Assembly: GCA_947496215.1 (NCBI GenBank)
Contig: CANMCF010000006.1
Location: 1 to 64,000 of the forward strand
DNA length: 64,000 nucleotides
Reading direction: 5' to 3'
Source: an uncultured Bizionia sp.
GTDB taxonomy: Bacteria; Bacteroidota; Bacteroidia; Flavobacteriales; Flavobacteriaceae
The notes under the pieces are model-generated. The model worked only from the letters and a program-made list of their open reading frames with translations. It was not told the DNA's origin and made no database searches. The translations under genes were made by a program, and so were the position numbers. Of the stretch, positions 16,758 through 24,499 are shown piece after piece; position 1 is the stretch's first letter; the number at the start of each line of letters is the position of its first letter.

Positions 16758-17159
16758 TCAATGTAAATGTCTCACGGCATCTTTGCCGTACAACACCTTT
16801 CTGAAATCGCCTGGTTTTTTGTCGTTCAATAGTTTCAACCCTTTGCTCTCGGCAATGATCTCATCAAAGTGGGGTTCTCGGTCATCATATTGTGCCTTGT
16901 TGGAATAGGTGGTTATCAAAATCAAATGATAGGGAGCTTCTGGTGTAGCCTCCATTTCCATAAGTTGAAACGAATGGATGTAACCTCTTTTTATGGCTTC
17001 TTCCCGTAGTACTTTCCAGTTGTTTTTGTAGTAGAATAGCGCCTCGGTCTTGTTGTCATTCAATATTTCGACGAAATCGATTGTGGAGCGTCTATCATCC
17101 AGTTGCGAGTATCCGAACATACAAACCAGAAGGGCCATTGCCATTAAATATCTTTTCAT
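16758..17159 (-). CDS. Small secreted protein of unknown function
   Basis: A 133-residue protein with a signal peptide (MKRYLMAMALLVCMFGYSQ) and a small mixed alpha/beta mature part. The sequence LILITTYSNKAQYDDREPHF is reminiscent of dimeric alpha-beta-barrel-type folds, but I cannot assign a family. It is separated by 12 bp from the NTF2-like gene upstream (17172-17624), so the two are probably cotranscribed. Confidence 0.6.
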   Translation of the reverse strand: MKRYLMAMALLVCMFGYSQLDDRRSTIDFVEILNDNKTEALFYYKNNWKVLREEAIKRGYIHSFQLMEMEATPEAPYHLILITTYSNKAQYDDREPHFDEIIAESKGLKLLNDKKPGDFRKVLYGKDAVRHLH

Positions 17160-17171
17160 GATGATGAGTCT

Positions 17172-17624
17172 TTAGTGTTTGTTTACTCTTGTCGAATGTA
17201 GCATTTGTAGTCTCCAACCATCTTTGGTCAATATGGCCGTGGCACTTTCCAGCCATTGCATCTTGCCTTTTTCTTCACCTTCTTGAGTCCACGTCGCATA
17301 GTTGTGGTAGGCCAACCAAGCCATGTTGCCTTCTATTTTGATACTAATGAATTCAAAGCTGTTAATACGTTTTGTCAAGCGTTCCTGTTGTTTTGCCTTT
17401 ATCGTATAATCTGTGATGGTTTCATTGGTCCATATCTCTCCATGTTCCAACAATATGAAATCGTCGGTGTGGTAGTCTTTAATCTTCGAGGCATCCAAAC
17501 CAGACCAAATGTCATCGAAAGAACCCGTGATCAAGGCTTTTACTTTGTTCTCCGTATCTGTGTTTTGGGCTGATGTAATCGTGATGACCAACATAGCCAT
17601 CAACAATAGGGTAATTCGTTTCAT
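17172..17624 (-). CDS. Secreted SnoaL/NTF2-like protein
   Basis: A 150-residue protein with a signal peptide ending near SAQ (residue 19) and an NTF2-like (DUF4440/SnoaL) fold. An N-terminal helix leads to IWSGLDASKIKDYHTDDFILLEHGEIW, then strands ending IKIEGNMAWLAYHNYATW and ATAILTKDGWRLQMLHSTR. Such cone-shaped domains bind small molecules or are isomerase-like. No catalytic residues can be named. It probably forms an operon with the small secreted protein just downstream. Confidence 0.7.
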   Translation of the reverse strand: MKRITLLLMAMLVITITSAQNTDTENKVKALITGSFDDIWSGLDASKIKDYHTDDFILLEHGEIWTNETITDYTIKAKQQERLTKRINSFEFISIKIEGNMAWLAYHNYATWTQEGEEKGKMQWLESATAILTKDGWRLQMLHSTRVNKH

Positions 17625-17749
17625 CTGTTTGTATTTATTGCTTTTTATCTATCATCTGTAACATTCATTGATAATCATTCTGTTGTTCTAATATTTAGTT
17701 AAGAATGTTTCATTGTATGTGGGTTGATGAGGTTTAAAGGTAATGATTA

Positions 17750-18190
17750 TTACGACTTGCTTTCCAAATATTTTTTTAGCTGTTGCTGTATGAAGTATTC
17801 CCAACCCAGTGTACAACTTTCAGTTGTGAATTCTGGGATGTTGGAAGGGAAATCGCTTAATATCTGGTTGGTCAATTTTAATTTGGTGTTATTGTCCACT
17901 TCAAACAATTCAAATGATACGATGGCTTCACCTGAGTAGTTGTCGTAAGACCAATGGTAGCTTATCTTTTTATTGGGGATGACCTCTGTAATGCGCCATT
18001 TGTGCGGGAATTTACGGTCTTTGGATTGGACTTCGAATCGTGTTGTGAAACCTACTTCTGGAATAAACCTTGGAATGTTGTCAAAATACCAAAGTATCAT
18101 TTCGTTGTGTTTGGTTATGGCGTTCCATAAACGTGTAGGTGTTATTTTGAACGTTTGCTCTACTATGATTGGTGGGTCTGTGCGTTTCAT
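17750..18190 (-). CDS. SRPBCC (AHSA1-like) domain protein
   Basis: A 146-residue cytosolic protein of the START/Bet v1-like helix-grip fold. The opening IIVEQTFKITPTRLWNAITK and the later FDNIPRFIPEVGF, ISYHWSYDNYSGEAIVSFEL and C-terminal helix GWEYFIQQQLKKYL match the Aha1/SRPBCC pattern. These domains enclose a hydrophobic ligand cavity or act as Hsp90 co-chaperone-like modules. No ligand can be inferred. It stands alone, 125 bp from the next gene. Confidence 0.75.
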   Translation of the reverse strand: MKRTDPPIIVEQTFKITPTRLWNAITKHNEMILWYFDNIPRFIPEVGFTTRFEVQSKDRKFPHKWRITEVIPNKKISYHWSYDNYSGEAIVSFELFEVDNNTKLKLTNQILSDFPSNIPEFTTESCTLGWEYFIQQQLKKYLESKS

Positions 18191-18549
18191 CTTTAGAATG
18201 TTTTGATGAAAGATACTAATTATTCAGAATTTGAATTTTGGAGGTGCCGCTTTCTTTTTTCAATCTGAAGAAACTAATCTTGATTCATAAAAATGGAAAC
18301 GGAGTAACTGATGCTTTGGAATTAAATCGAGAATTGAGTTCTTTGTTGTACAGCGTTAAATATATGGCAAGTTGGGCAGAAAACAAACGATTGTTTTCGG
18401 TTTAGCCACAAGCCAAATCTTTTGTGTTTTGTTTTAATTTTTTCTATTAAATACCAAATCAAAAGATGTGGAGACTTTGAAAATAGACAATAACCTTTTG
18501 ATTAAACACCAATTGCACTATCTGCTATATATAATGTTAGCGGTTGTTA
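18191..18549. other. Intergenic region with degenerate palindromic module junction
   Basis: About 360 bp without a gene. The part from about 18346 to 18540 resembles the junction at 19295-19424. A GTTAAATATATGGCA stretch (from about 18353) pairs imperfectly with TGCTATATATAATG near 18523-18536. An inner imperfect hairpin pairs the ATCTTTTG near 18417 with the CAAAAGAT near 18461. It ends in the left boundary repeat of module 2. Confidence 0.45.
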
Positions 18550-18550
18550 T
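18526..18550. repeat. Left boundary repeat of module 2
   Basis: TATATATAATGTTAGCGG is followed by TTGTTAT and runs into the stop codon of the SUKH-like gene. Its inverted partner is at 19288-19313. They share the 13-base core GTTAGCGGTTGTT. The core differs from that of modules 1 and 3, so each module has its own matching pair. Confidence 0.72.
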
Positions 18551-19275
18551 TATTTTCCAAATAGTTTCGATAGAAATCCTTTTTTCTTGTTCTTTATTGC
18601 CCAAACTAGTTCAGTTGGGTGTCTTACTGTAAATTGATTAGAACCAAACTTTCCCCAAGCGAAACCATTCTTATTTTTTCCAACTCTTAAATCTGCTATA
18701 GTCCATTCATCTCCATCAAATTTTTTCAAAAAATCTTTGAATTCAGGGTTTCTATTTTCAAATTCGGTTTTAGAAGAACATAAACTATTTTCATTCCAAA
18801 TTGTCATTACTGTTTTGTCGTGTATTTCATTTAAGTGACATTTGTCTGGACTATCATAAAATTCTAAGAGGTGATTTAGGTACTCATTCAGGCTTTGTGA
18901 ATGAACAACAAATACGGCTGGGTCGTGACAAGCAAAAAAAACTTTATTAGCTTTTCCGTCCTCGCCTAAATCGAGAATCCAATGATTTCCATATCCATCG
19001 TGTCCAAGAGTTATAGAATTAGGCGATAACTCCCAAAATCCGAATTGACCAATTGAGTCGAAATTAACCATTTCAAGGCCATAACCATCCCAACCTCTAG
19101 TTTCTTTTAGTATGTCAATTATTTCGTTGTCAATAACTTTACTTGGAAATTGTTCTTTTAGCTGGTCAATTTCTGGATCTGTCAATCCATCTTGAAATTC
19201 AAGTTGGTATTTTTCTCCATCCTCATCTGTAAAGCTAGATTCTTTGAGTTTCTTTATTATTTCAAGATTCGTCAT
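18550..19275 (-). CDS. SUKH (SMI1/KNR4)-like protein
   Basis: A 241-residue soluble protein. The middle part (about residues 50-150) has the SMI1/KNR4 pattern: EIIDILKETRGWDGYG, then FWELSPNSITLGHDGYGNHWILDLGEDGKANKVFFACHDP split by short loops, and SLNEYLNHLLEFY. SUKH proteins are often immunity proteins against polymorphic or contact-dependent toxins, but many are orphans, and no toxin gene is adjacent here. The C-terminus (about residues 190-241) is basic and unassigned. The start codon is 12 bp from one inverted repeat and the stop abuts the other, so the gene fills the whole module like a cassette without its own promoter. Confidence 0.72.
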   Translation of the reverse strand: MTNLEIIKKLKESSFTDEDGEKYQLEFQDGLTDPEIDQLKEQFPSKVIDNEIIDILKETRGWDGYGLEMVNFDSIGQFGFWELSPNSITLGHDGYGNHWILDLGEDGKANKVFFACHDPAVFVVHSQSLNEYLNHLLEFYDSPDKCHLNEIHDKTVMTIWNENSLCSSKTEFENRNPEFKDFLKKFDGDEWTIADLRVGKNKNGFAWGKFGSNQFTVRHPTELVWAIKNKKKGFLSKLFGK

Positions 19276-19287
19276 ATTGTTTTCTCT

Positions 19288-19313
19288 AACAACCGCTAAC
19301 GTTTAATGTATGG
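19288..19313. repeat. Right boundary repeat of module 2
   Basis: AACAACCGCTAACG followed by TTTAATGTATGG is the inverted counterpart of the repeat at 18526-18550. It also forms the left arm of the 130-bp junction palindrome that ends at 19424. Confidence 0.72.
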
Positions 19314-19424
19314 AATGTGCGGTTTTGTGTGCGAGGATTTTCCGAAGGAAAATCAGAAGCTAGCAAAAAAGCACAGACCTTTCGTTTAGCACTAAAATAA
19401 GCATTTTCTATACATATTGTTAGC
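19295..19424. repeat. 130-bp imperfect palindrome between modules 2 and 3 (attC-like)
   Basis: The outer ends are GCTAAC (19295-19300) and GTTAGC (19419-19424). Next come ATGTAT against ATACAT, further partial pairing (GGAATG against CATTTTC), and a perfect inner hairpin at 19336-19354 (GATTTTCC, GAA loop, GGAAAATC). Length and nested layout recall integron attC sites. The ends, however, do not fit the attC core consensus RYYYAAC/GTTRRRY, so it is not called as attC. Confidence 0.6.
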
Positions 19425-19427
19425 ACC
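19409..19427. repeat. Left boundary repeat of module 3
   Basis: TATACATATTGTTAGCACC ends 5 bp before the stop codon of the lipoprotein gene. The inverted partner at 19931-19948 shares the core GTTAGCACC and the flanking TATACA. Confidence 0.72.
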
Positions 19428-19432
19428 AGTTT

Positions 19433-19915
19433 CTATTTTCCCGATTTGTAACAACTAATTCCCCAAATATTTAATTTGTCCAAAGAGTAATCTATCTCAA
19501 CCGTATTTTGGTCAATGACTTTAAATTCATTTCCTTCTTTAAAGTTCGAGTCAAAAAGGTCATTTAAATTCAGCGTGTCTTTTTTTCGTTCCGCAAAGTT
19601 TAGCGATACAGTTTTTCTATTTCCGTTCCAAATTCCATTTGAGTTTATTATGTCAGATTCAGGTTTAGCGTCATGCATTGGTTCAGGATATATGCTCATA
19701 TAAAAATCAAAAGTTCCATTAGGAATTAAAGTCAGTTTTATTAGAGCCAAATCATTATCTCCGCTTAAATAAACAACTGTGTCGTTAAGTATTAAATTTT
19801 CAGGTTTGATAATTTTAGATTCAGTATTTAATTCTGCATTTTGAGTTTTTTCAGATTTCTTACTTTGGCAAGAAAAGACGATTAAATTCAAAACTAAAAA
19901 TATTGGTTTTCTCAT
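19433..19915 (-). CDS. Small lipoprotein of unknown function
   Basis: A 160-residue probable lipoprotein: a hydrophobic N-terminus (MRKPIFLVLNLIVFSC) with Cys16 in a lipobox-like context, a Lys/Glu/Asn-rich linker (about residues 17-40) and a beta-rich domain (about 41-160) that I cannot name. Its start codon is 15 bp from the right boundary repeat and its stop 5 bp from the left one. The upstream 35 nt are almost identical to those before the lipoprotein gene at 624-1133, although the proteins are not obviously related. This indicates that shared sequence surrounds different cargo. Confidence 0.6.
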   Translation of the reverse strand: MRKPIFLVLNLIVFSCQSKKSEKTQNAELNTESKIIKPENLILNDTVVYLSGDNDLALIKLTLIPNGTFDFYMSIYPEPMHDAKPESDIINSNGIWNGNRKTVSLNFAERKKDTLNLNDLFDSNFKEGNEFKVIDQNTVEIDYSLDKLNIWGISCYKSGK

Positions 19916-19920
19916 TGTCG

Positions 19921-19955
19921 TTCTTAAATTGGTGCTAACTATTGTATAAGTGCAA
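19921..19955. repeat. 35-nt repeat copy B, with right boundary of module 3 (19931-19948)
   Basis: Differs from 1134-1168 at only two positions by eye. It contains GGTGCTAACTATTGTATA, the inverted partner of 19409-19427. No second palindrome arm follows, so this looks like the outer end of the module array. Confidence 0.72.
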
Positions 19956-20121
19956 CTAATTGTATTTTTTCCTTACATGTTCAATATGAATCTCAAATAT
20001 AATGGTTCTTTTAAAACAAGGAACAATACAAAGGAATAATCGGAATAATACTGCTTTTGCTTTGGATGAGGTAGGATTGTTCCATCATCCATGAAACTCG
20101 GCTTTGGTTATGTAAATCTAA

Positions 20122-20778
20122 TTATTCAATATATATCTTACCGAACAATTCTGGGAGGTTGTCCTTCAGTATCTTATCTATGTCAAAGGCATTCTTACGG
20201 CCCATGAATGGGCGTCTAGGATAGATTCTGTCGTTTGCCCAATGTGCATTCCATTCTGCGGTAGAACGAATGAAATCTATGGTGAAATGATCCTCTTTGG
20301 CCTTGGGGAATGCGTTTTCGATCTCCAAACAGCCATTGATGCAAATATCCACGTAGGATTGCACGATAGGAAATTCCTTGTTCGGGTAAACAGTGGGAGG
20401 TGGAACAATATTTGGGAATTTGTTGACGTAAATCCAAACTTTGTCATCGTCTTCCAATATGGGGTAGTATTCTTCAAGATTTGTTACTTCTTTGCGAGTA
20501 TAGCCCATTTCTCTTTTGTCTGTGGCATCCAATTCCTCGGGAGTTACTTCGTAGATGACACCGTTTGTATGGCTTTTCGCTTTTGGGTAGCATCCTAGGT
20601 AGGTTGGGGAGATGCTTGCCAAGCTTTCTGGCATTCTGGCATACCAGCCTCTTTGAAATCCGTGTGCTATGGCTGGGAAGGCCACTTTTGCCATAGGGGC
20701 AGCTCGCAACCTGGACTCCGTTTCTATTAGTGATCCGTATCCGAAAATATAATTTTTACCATTTTTGCAATCTTTCAT
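20122..20778 (-). CDS. Gamma-glutamylcyclotransferase-like (AIG2/GGCT fold) protein
   Basis: A 218-residue protein with the GGCT-fold signature IFGYGSLIETESR near the N-terminus, which forms the phosphate- or gamma-glutamyl-binding loop. The segment NGVIYEVTPEELDATDKREMGYTRKEV supplies the typical Glu-containing strand-loop. Family members release 5-oxoproline from gamma-glutamyl amines or glutathione derivatives. Members vary widely, so the substrate is not assigned. The C-terminal third (about residues 140-218) is helical and contains YVDICINGC. The gene stands alone between divergent neighbours. Confidence 0.75.
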   Translation of the reverse strand: MKDCKNGKNYIFGYGSLIETESRLRAAPMAKVAFPAIAHGFQRGWYARMPESLASISPTYLGCYPKAKSHTNGVIYEVTPEELDATDKREMGYTRKEVTNLEEYYPILEDDDKVWIYVNKFPNIVPPPTVYPNKEFPIVQSYVDICINGCLEIENAFPKAKEDHFTIDFIRSTAEWNAHWANDRIYPRRPFMGRKNAFDIDKILKDNLPELFGKIYIE

Positions 20779-20980
20779 GTCTTAGTATTTTTATTGTTTT
20801 AAAAATAAATAGATTAAGATAATTGGATACAGGTGTTTTTACCTGTTTTCATAGAAGAATTCATATTGAAATAAAATGAACTTACGGTTCAGTCATGGAA
20901 AATGACAATTCAGCAATGCTCTTTTTCAAAGAATTGGATTCTATGAGATATTTGCTGTGTAATCAAAACAAAAAAACAAC

Positions 20981-21610
20981 ATGTACAAAATTGCACTAAT
21001 TATCGTGTTTATGGTAACATCTGTGTTATCTGCACAAAACAACTATGAAAAAGGAATGCAAAAGGCGTTTGACCTATGGGAAGAACAAAAGACAGAGGAG
21101 GCCGTTAACCTATTCGAACGCATAGCCAGTGCGGAACCCGACAATTGGTTACCTTCTTATTATGCTGCCGAAGTACTCGTATTGGATGGCTTTACCATTT
21201 TAAAGGACAAAGAGAAATTGGAAGCACAATTGAAACGAGCACAGGATTTTATAGACGACGCAACAGCCATTTCCAAGGGTAATCCGGAAATCTTGGTAAT
21301 GCAAGCCTTGCTGCATACGGTATACGTGGCTAGTGATGGTGCTACCTATGGAATGACGCTTTCTGGTAAGATAGTTAACTTGTATGCAACTGCTCGTGGG
21401 ATAAGCCCCAACAATCCAAGGGTACTGTTGAGCAAGGCAGAATGGGACATGGGGGCAGCAAGGTATTTTGGAAAAGATACTGCACCATTTTGCAAGGACG
21501 TGGAAAAAGCTGTGGAACTTTTTGCTAACTTTAAACCGGAAACGAAATTTCATCCGAATTGGGGGAAGGATCGTGCCGAAGAAGTATTGAAATCGTGTAA
21601 AGAAAACTAA
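20981..21610 (+). CDS. Secreted TPR-like protein of a LytS/LytTR locus
   Basis: A 209-residue protein with a signal peptide (ending VLSAQ near residue 19) and helical repeats in TPR style (EEQKTEEAVNLFERIASAEPDNW, AISKGNPEILVMQALLH, ARGISPNNPRVLLSKAEWD). It probably works in the periplasm as a scaffold. The stop codon is 1 bp before the ATG of the histidine kinase gene, so it belongs to the same operon. A sensory accessory role for the kinase is possible but not shown. Conserved Cys residues appear only in the C-terminus (FCKDV, SCKEN). Confidence 0.65.
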   Translation: MYKIALIIVFMVTSVLSAQNNYEKGMQKAFDLWEEQKTEEAVNLFERIASAEPDNWLPSYYAAEVLVLDGFTILKDKEKLEAQLKRAQDFIDDATAISKGNPEILVMQALLHTVYVASDGATYGMTLSGKIVNLYATARGISPNNPRVLLSKAEWDMGAARYFGKDTAPFCKDVEKAVELFANFKPETKFHPNWGKDRAEEVLKSCKEN

Positions 21611-21611
21611 G

Positions 21612-22964
21612 ATGTTGGAATTTTTCAAAGACCTGGGGAAGGCATTTACCATTGGAGTCATCATATTTTTGATAAGAGGTGTGATAATGTATTTGAATGG
21701 TTTCGAAATAGAAATGGACGAGAATTTCTATTTGGACTTTGCCTATAACCAAATGTATGCTGTCGTATTGTATATGGCCAATGCACACGTATTGTCCTAT
21801 TTACTGCGACGCTACAAGAATAGGGTCTTTGAGATTAGAAACCTATTGCTTGCGGCATCACTGTCGGTATTGATTTCCATAGCAGCCATCTTCCTAATGC
21901 GCTTTTTCATAAAGGTAATCATTTACGACATCCCTTTGTCAGAGTTCATGGCAACCGAGAAACTGATGCATTATTGGTTCTCTTTGACCATATCCATAAC
22001 GGTAACTACTGCCTTCTACATATTTTATTACTATAGATCAAAACAAGAAAACAAGGTAAAGGAACAAAAGGTCATTGCGGGAACTGCAAGTGCAAAGTTC
22101 GATGCCTTGAAAAATCAATTGGACCCTCATTTTTTGTTTAACAGCTTGAATGTCTTGACCAGTCTAATTGATGAACATCCTGAAAATGCACAACGATTTA
22201 CCACGAGTTTGTCGAAGGTCTATCGTTACGTCTTGGAGCAAAAAAATAAAGATCTGGTAACTGTGGATGAAGAATTGAATTTTGCGAAGACCTATATGTC
22301 TTTGTTGAAAATGCGTTTTGAGGATAGCATCGTTTTTGAGATCCCTGAACATTCCAAGGACCCAGAAAGCAAAGTCGTGCCTCTGTCATTGCAGTTATTG
22401 CTGGAAAACGCGGTAAAGCACAACATAGTTACCAGTAGCAAACCATTGTACATTAAAATCTATGAACAGAACGGCACCTTGGTCGTAGAAAACAACTTGC
22501 AAGTAAAGCAAGTCATTAAAAAGAGTAGTGGTGTGGGGTTAAGCAACATTAGACAGCGCTATCAATTATTAACAAAAAAACAAGTAAGCATAAAGGAGGA
22601 TGGAACCCATTTCAAAGTGGCCATCCCTATGCTTACAAAGCAAATAAAAGTCATGAGACAACAGCAACAACAAGAAAAGGAATTTGACGACTCTTACATA
22701 AGAGCACGAAAACACGTAGAGGAACTAAAGGGGTTTTATTACAACCTCATATCATATTGCTTGGTCATACCATTTTTGATATTCATTAATTACAGAACTT
22801 ACTGGGAGTTCAAATGGTTTTGGTTCTCGGCAATAGGATGGGGAGTGGGACTTGCTTTCCACGCGTACAAGGTGTTTGTGAACGACGGTGTCTTGGGAAG
22901 CGACTGGGAAAGACGAAAGATTCAGAAATTCATGGACGAGGAAAAAGGCAAGCCATGGGATTAA
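21612..22964 (+). CDS. LytS/YehU-type sensor histidine kinase with C-terminal 2TM domain
   Basis: A 450-residue kinase with four N-terminal membrane helices (about residues 12-28, 45-65, 78-103 and 117-138). The phospho-acceptor motif LDPHFLFNSLNVL lies near residue 175, and the ATPase domain with LLLENAVKHNI and GVGLSNIRQRY spans about 255-340. Unusually, an extra 2TM domain (about residues 355-450, with RARKHVEELKGFYYNLISY and GWGVGLAFHA) is appended after the catalytic core. The same domain recurs as a separate gene at 23034-23378. The cognate response regulator is almost certainly the LytTR protein at 23566-24321. Confidence 0.88.
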   Translation: MLEFFKDLGKAFTIGVIIFLIRGVIMYLNGFEIEMDENFYLDFAYNQMYAVVLYMANAHVLSYLLRRYKNRVFEIRNLLLAASLSVLISIAAIFLMRFFIKVIIYDIPLSEFMATEKLMHYWFSLTISITVTTAFYIFYYYRSKQENKVKEQKVIAGTASAKFDALKNQLDPHFLFNSLNVLTSLIDEHPENAQRFTTSLSKVYRYVLEQKNKDLVTVDEELNFAKTYMSLLKMRFEDSIVFEIPEHSKDPESKVVPLSLQLLLENAVKHNIVTSSKPLYIKIYEQNGTLVVENNLQVKQVIKKSSGVGLSNIRQRYQLLTKKQVSIKEDGTHFKVAIPMLTKQIKVMRQQQQQEKEFDDSYIRARKHVEELKGFYYNLISYCLVIPFLIFINYRTYWEFKWFWFSAIGWGVGLAFHAYKVFVNDGVLGSDWERRKIQKFMDEEKGKPWD

Positions 22965-23033
22965 ATGTCATAGAAAACAAAACGAATGATTTGATGCGTG
23001 CGACAAATTAGTCTTAAACAAACACATAAAGAG

Positions 23034-23378
23034 ATGAAGAAATACAATATAGAGCCCTATGAAGGGGAAGATTCGCAACAATATTTTGAGCGGGAAGAAG
23101 CTTATTTGAGAGCAAAGAAGAAAGTGGAGAAGATTGTCGGGTTCTATTGGCATTTGGCTTCCTACATAATCGTAAATGTCTTTATCATCGTAATGGTAGC
23201 CAGAAACTCTGGAGAAGACTTTTGGAGCTTTGGTACTTTTGCCACAGCCTTTTTTTGGGGAATAGGCATTGTTTTTCACGCTTTGGGTGTTTTTGGTAAA
23301 AGCATAATTTTCAACAAGAAATGGGAAGACCGTAAAATAGCGGAGTACATGGAAGAGGAAAGGAAACGTTGGGAATAA
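23034..23378 (+). CDS. Stand-alone 2TM-domain protein
   Basis: A 114-residue protein with two membrane helices flanked by charged segments: EEAYLRAKKKVEKIVGFYWH, a first helix, FATAFFWGIGIVFHALGVFG, and the basic/acidic tail EDRKIAEYMEEERKRWE. It is clearly homologous to the C-terminal part of the kinase encoded just upstream. ATG at 23034 is preferred over the GTG at 22998, because it begins directly before the conserved part. Such small proteins commonly accompany LytS/LytTR pairs in Flavobacteria. They may pair with the kinase's own 2TM domain in the membrane. Confidence 0.8.
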   Translation: MKKYNIEPYEGEDSQQYFEREEAYLRAKKKVEKIVGFYWHLASYIIVNVFIIVMVARNSGEDFWSFGTFATAFFWGIGIVFHALGVFGKSIIFNKKWEDRKIAEYMEEERKRWE

Positions 23379-23565
23379 CCTTTTTAAAAAAGAAGACATA
23401 AGAATACCCTGTGTTTTTTTGTTTATTAGGAGATATAATTTTTCGACTTTTAAACAAGAAACAAGGTTATTCGTTCTAAAATCGTATTCGACCTCTAGAA
23501 TTACAATGGAGACAAAGGAAACATTTTAGATCATCAATACTAAAATAAAAAGAATCAAGCAAATA

Positions 23566-24321
23566 ATGAGAATAATAATAATAGAGGACGAAAAACCATC
23601 TGCTCGTCGTTTGCAGAGAATGTTGCAAGCCTTGGATATGAAAGTAGAAACCTTATTGCATTCGGTCGAGGAATCCGTGGAGTGGTTTAAAGCTAATGAA
23701 CACCCGGATTTGATCTTCTTGGACATACAATTGAGTGATGGCTTGTCCTTTGAGATATTCGATGCTGTAGATGTGCAATCTGCCATAATATTCACTACGG
23801 CCTATGATGAGTATGCCTTGCAAGCATTTAAATTGAATAGTATTGATTATTTGTTGAAACCCATTGACGATGACGATTTGGAAACAGCTGTTTCCAAGTT
23901 CAAGATGCGATTGCCGCAAAAACAAAACGTCACTTTGGATTTCAATGACATTAAAAAATTATTGATCAACCCAATAGAAAGAGAATATAAAAAGCGGTTT
24001 TCGGTAAAAGTTGGACAGCACTTGAAATTGATAAACATTGATGACATAGAATGTTTCTATAGCGAGAACAAAGGAACCTACCTCTTTACCAACGAGGGAA
24101 GGAATTATTTGTTGGACATGTCTTTGGATCAATTGGAGCAAGAGTTGGAACCACAAGCGTTTTTCAGGATAAACAGAAAGTTCTTTGTCAACATCCAAGC
24201 CATAAAGGATATGATAAGCTATACCAACTCCCGATTGCAAATAAAACTCAAGACCTATGGAGAACAAGATGTAATAGTAGCAAGAGAGCGGGTCAAGGAC
24301 TTTAAGTCATGGTTGGAGTGA
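23566..24321 (+). CDS. LytTR-family response regulator
   Basis: A 251-residue two-domain regulator. The receiver domain (residues 1-120) has acidic IIEDE at the start, the phospho-acceptor Asp in LIFLDIQLSDG (about residue 49) and the switch Lys in YLLKPID. The LytTR DNA-binding domain (about residues 145-251) shows KVGQHLKLINIDDIECFYSENKG split across strands and FFRINRKFFVNIQAI. It is the last gene of the locus that starts at 20981. LytTR proteins bind direct repeats upstream of targets; none could be identified here. Confidence 0.92.
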   Translation: MRIIIIEDEKPSARRLQRMLQALDMKVETLLHSVEESVEWFKANEHPDLIFLDIQLSDGLSFEIFDAVDVQSAIIFTTAYDEYALQAFKLNSIDYLLKPIDDDDLETAVSKFKMRLPQKQNVTLDFNDIKKLLINPIEREYKKRFSVKVGQHLKLINIDDIECFYSENKGTYLFTNEGRNYLLDMSLDQLEQELEPQAFFRINRKFFVNIQAIKDMISYTNSRLQIKLKTYGEQDVIVARERVKDFKSWLE

Positions 24322-24481
24322 AAAAATGAGATTGTCTGAAAATAATTATAACTGTCATTTTGAAACTTTGAGCCATTCAAGGTAAACGATAATTGAAAAA
24401 CTGTAGTGGCAGGTTTCAATTTGTTTTCGATGTGCCTTTAGACAAAAGTTTACAAAATTATTTTCAAACAATCTCATTTTT
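24322..24481. repeat. 26-bp inverted repeat bounding a 160-bp element
   Basis: The left arm 24322-24347 and right arm 24456-24481 match at 25 of 26 positions in inverted orientation. They begin AAAAATGAGATTGT and end in GAAAATAATT. The left arm starts at the stop codon of the LytTR gene and the right arm lies 19 bp before the end of the convergent NHL gene. The 108-bp interior has no ORF. It may be a long convergent terminator or a MITE-like element; no target-site duplication is visible. Confidence 0.7.
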
Positions 24482-24499
24482 GATAATGATTATAAAAGT

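Noticed and set aside
18346-19955. True class of integron cassette array with attC sites
   Set aside because: No integrase gene in the window and the palindrome ends do not fit RYYYAAC/GTTRRRY; described as integron-like only.
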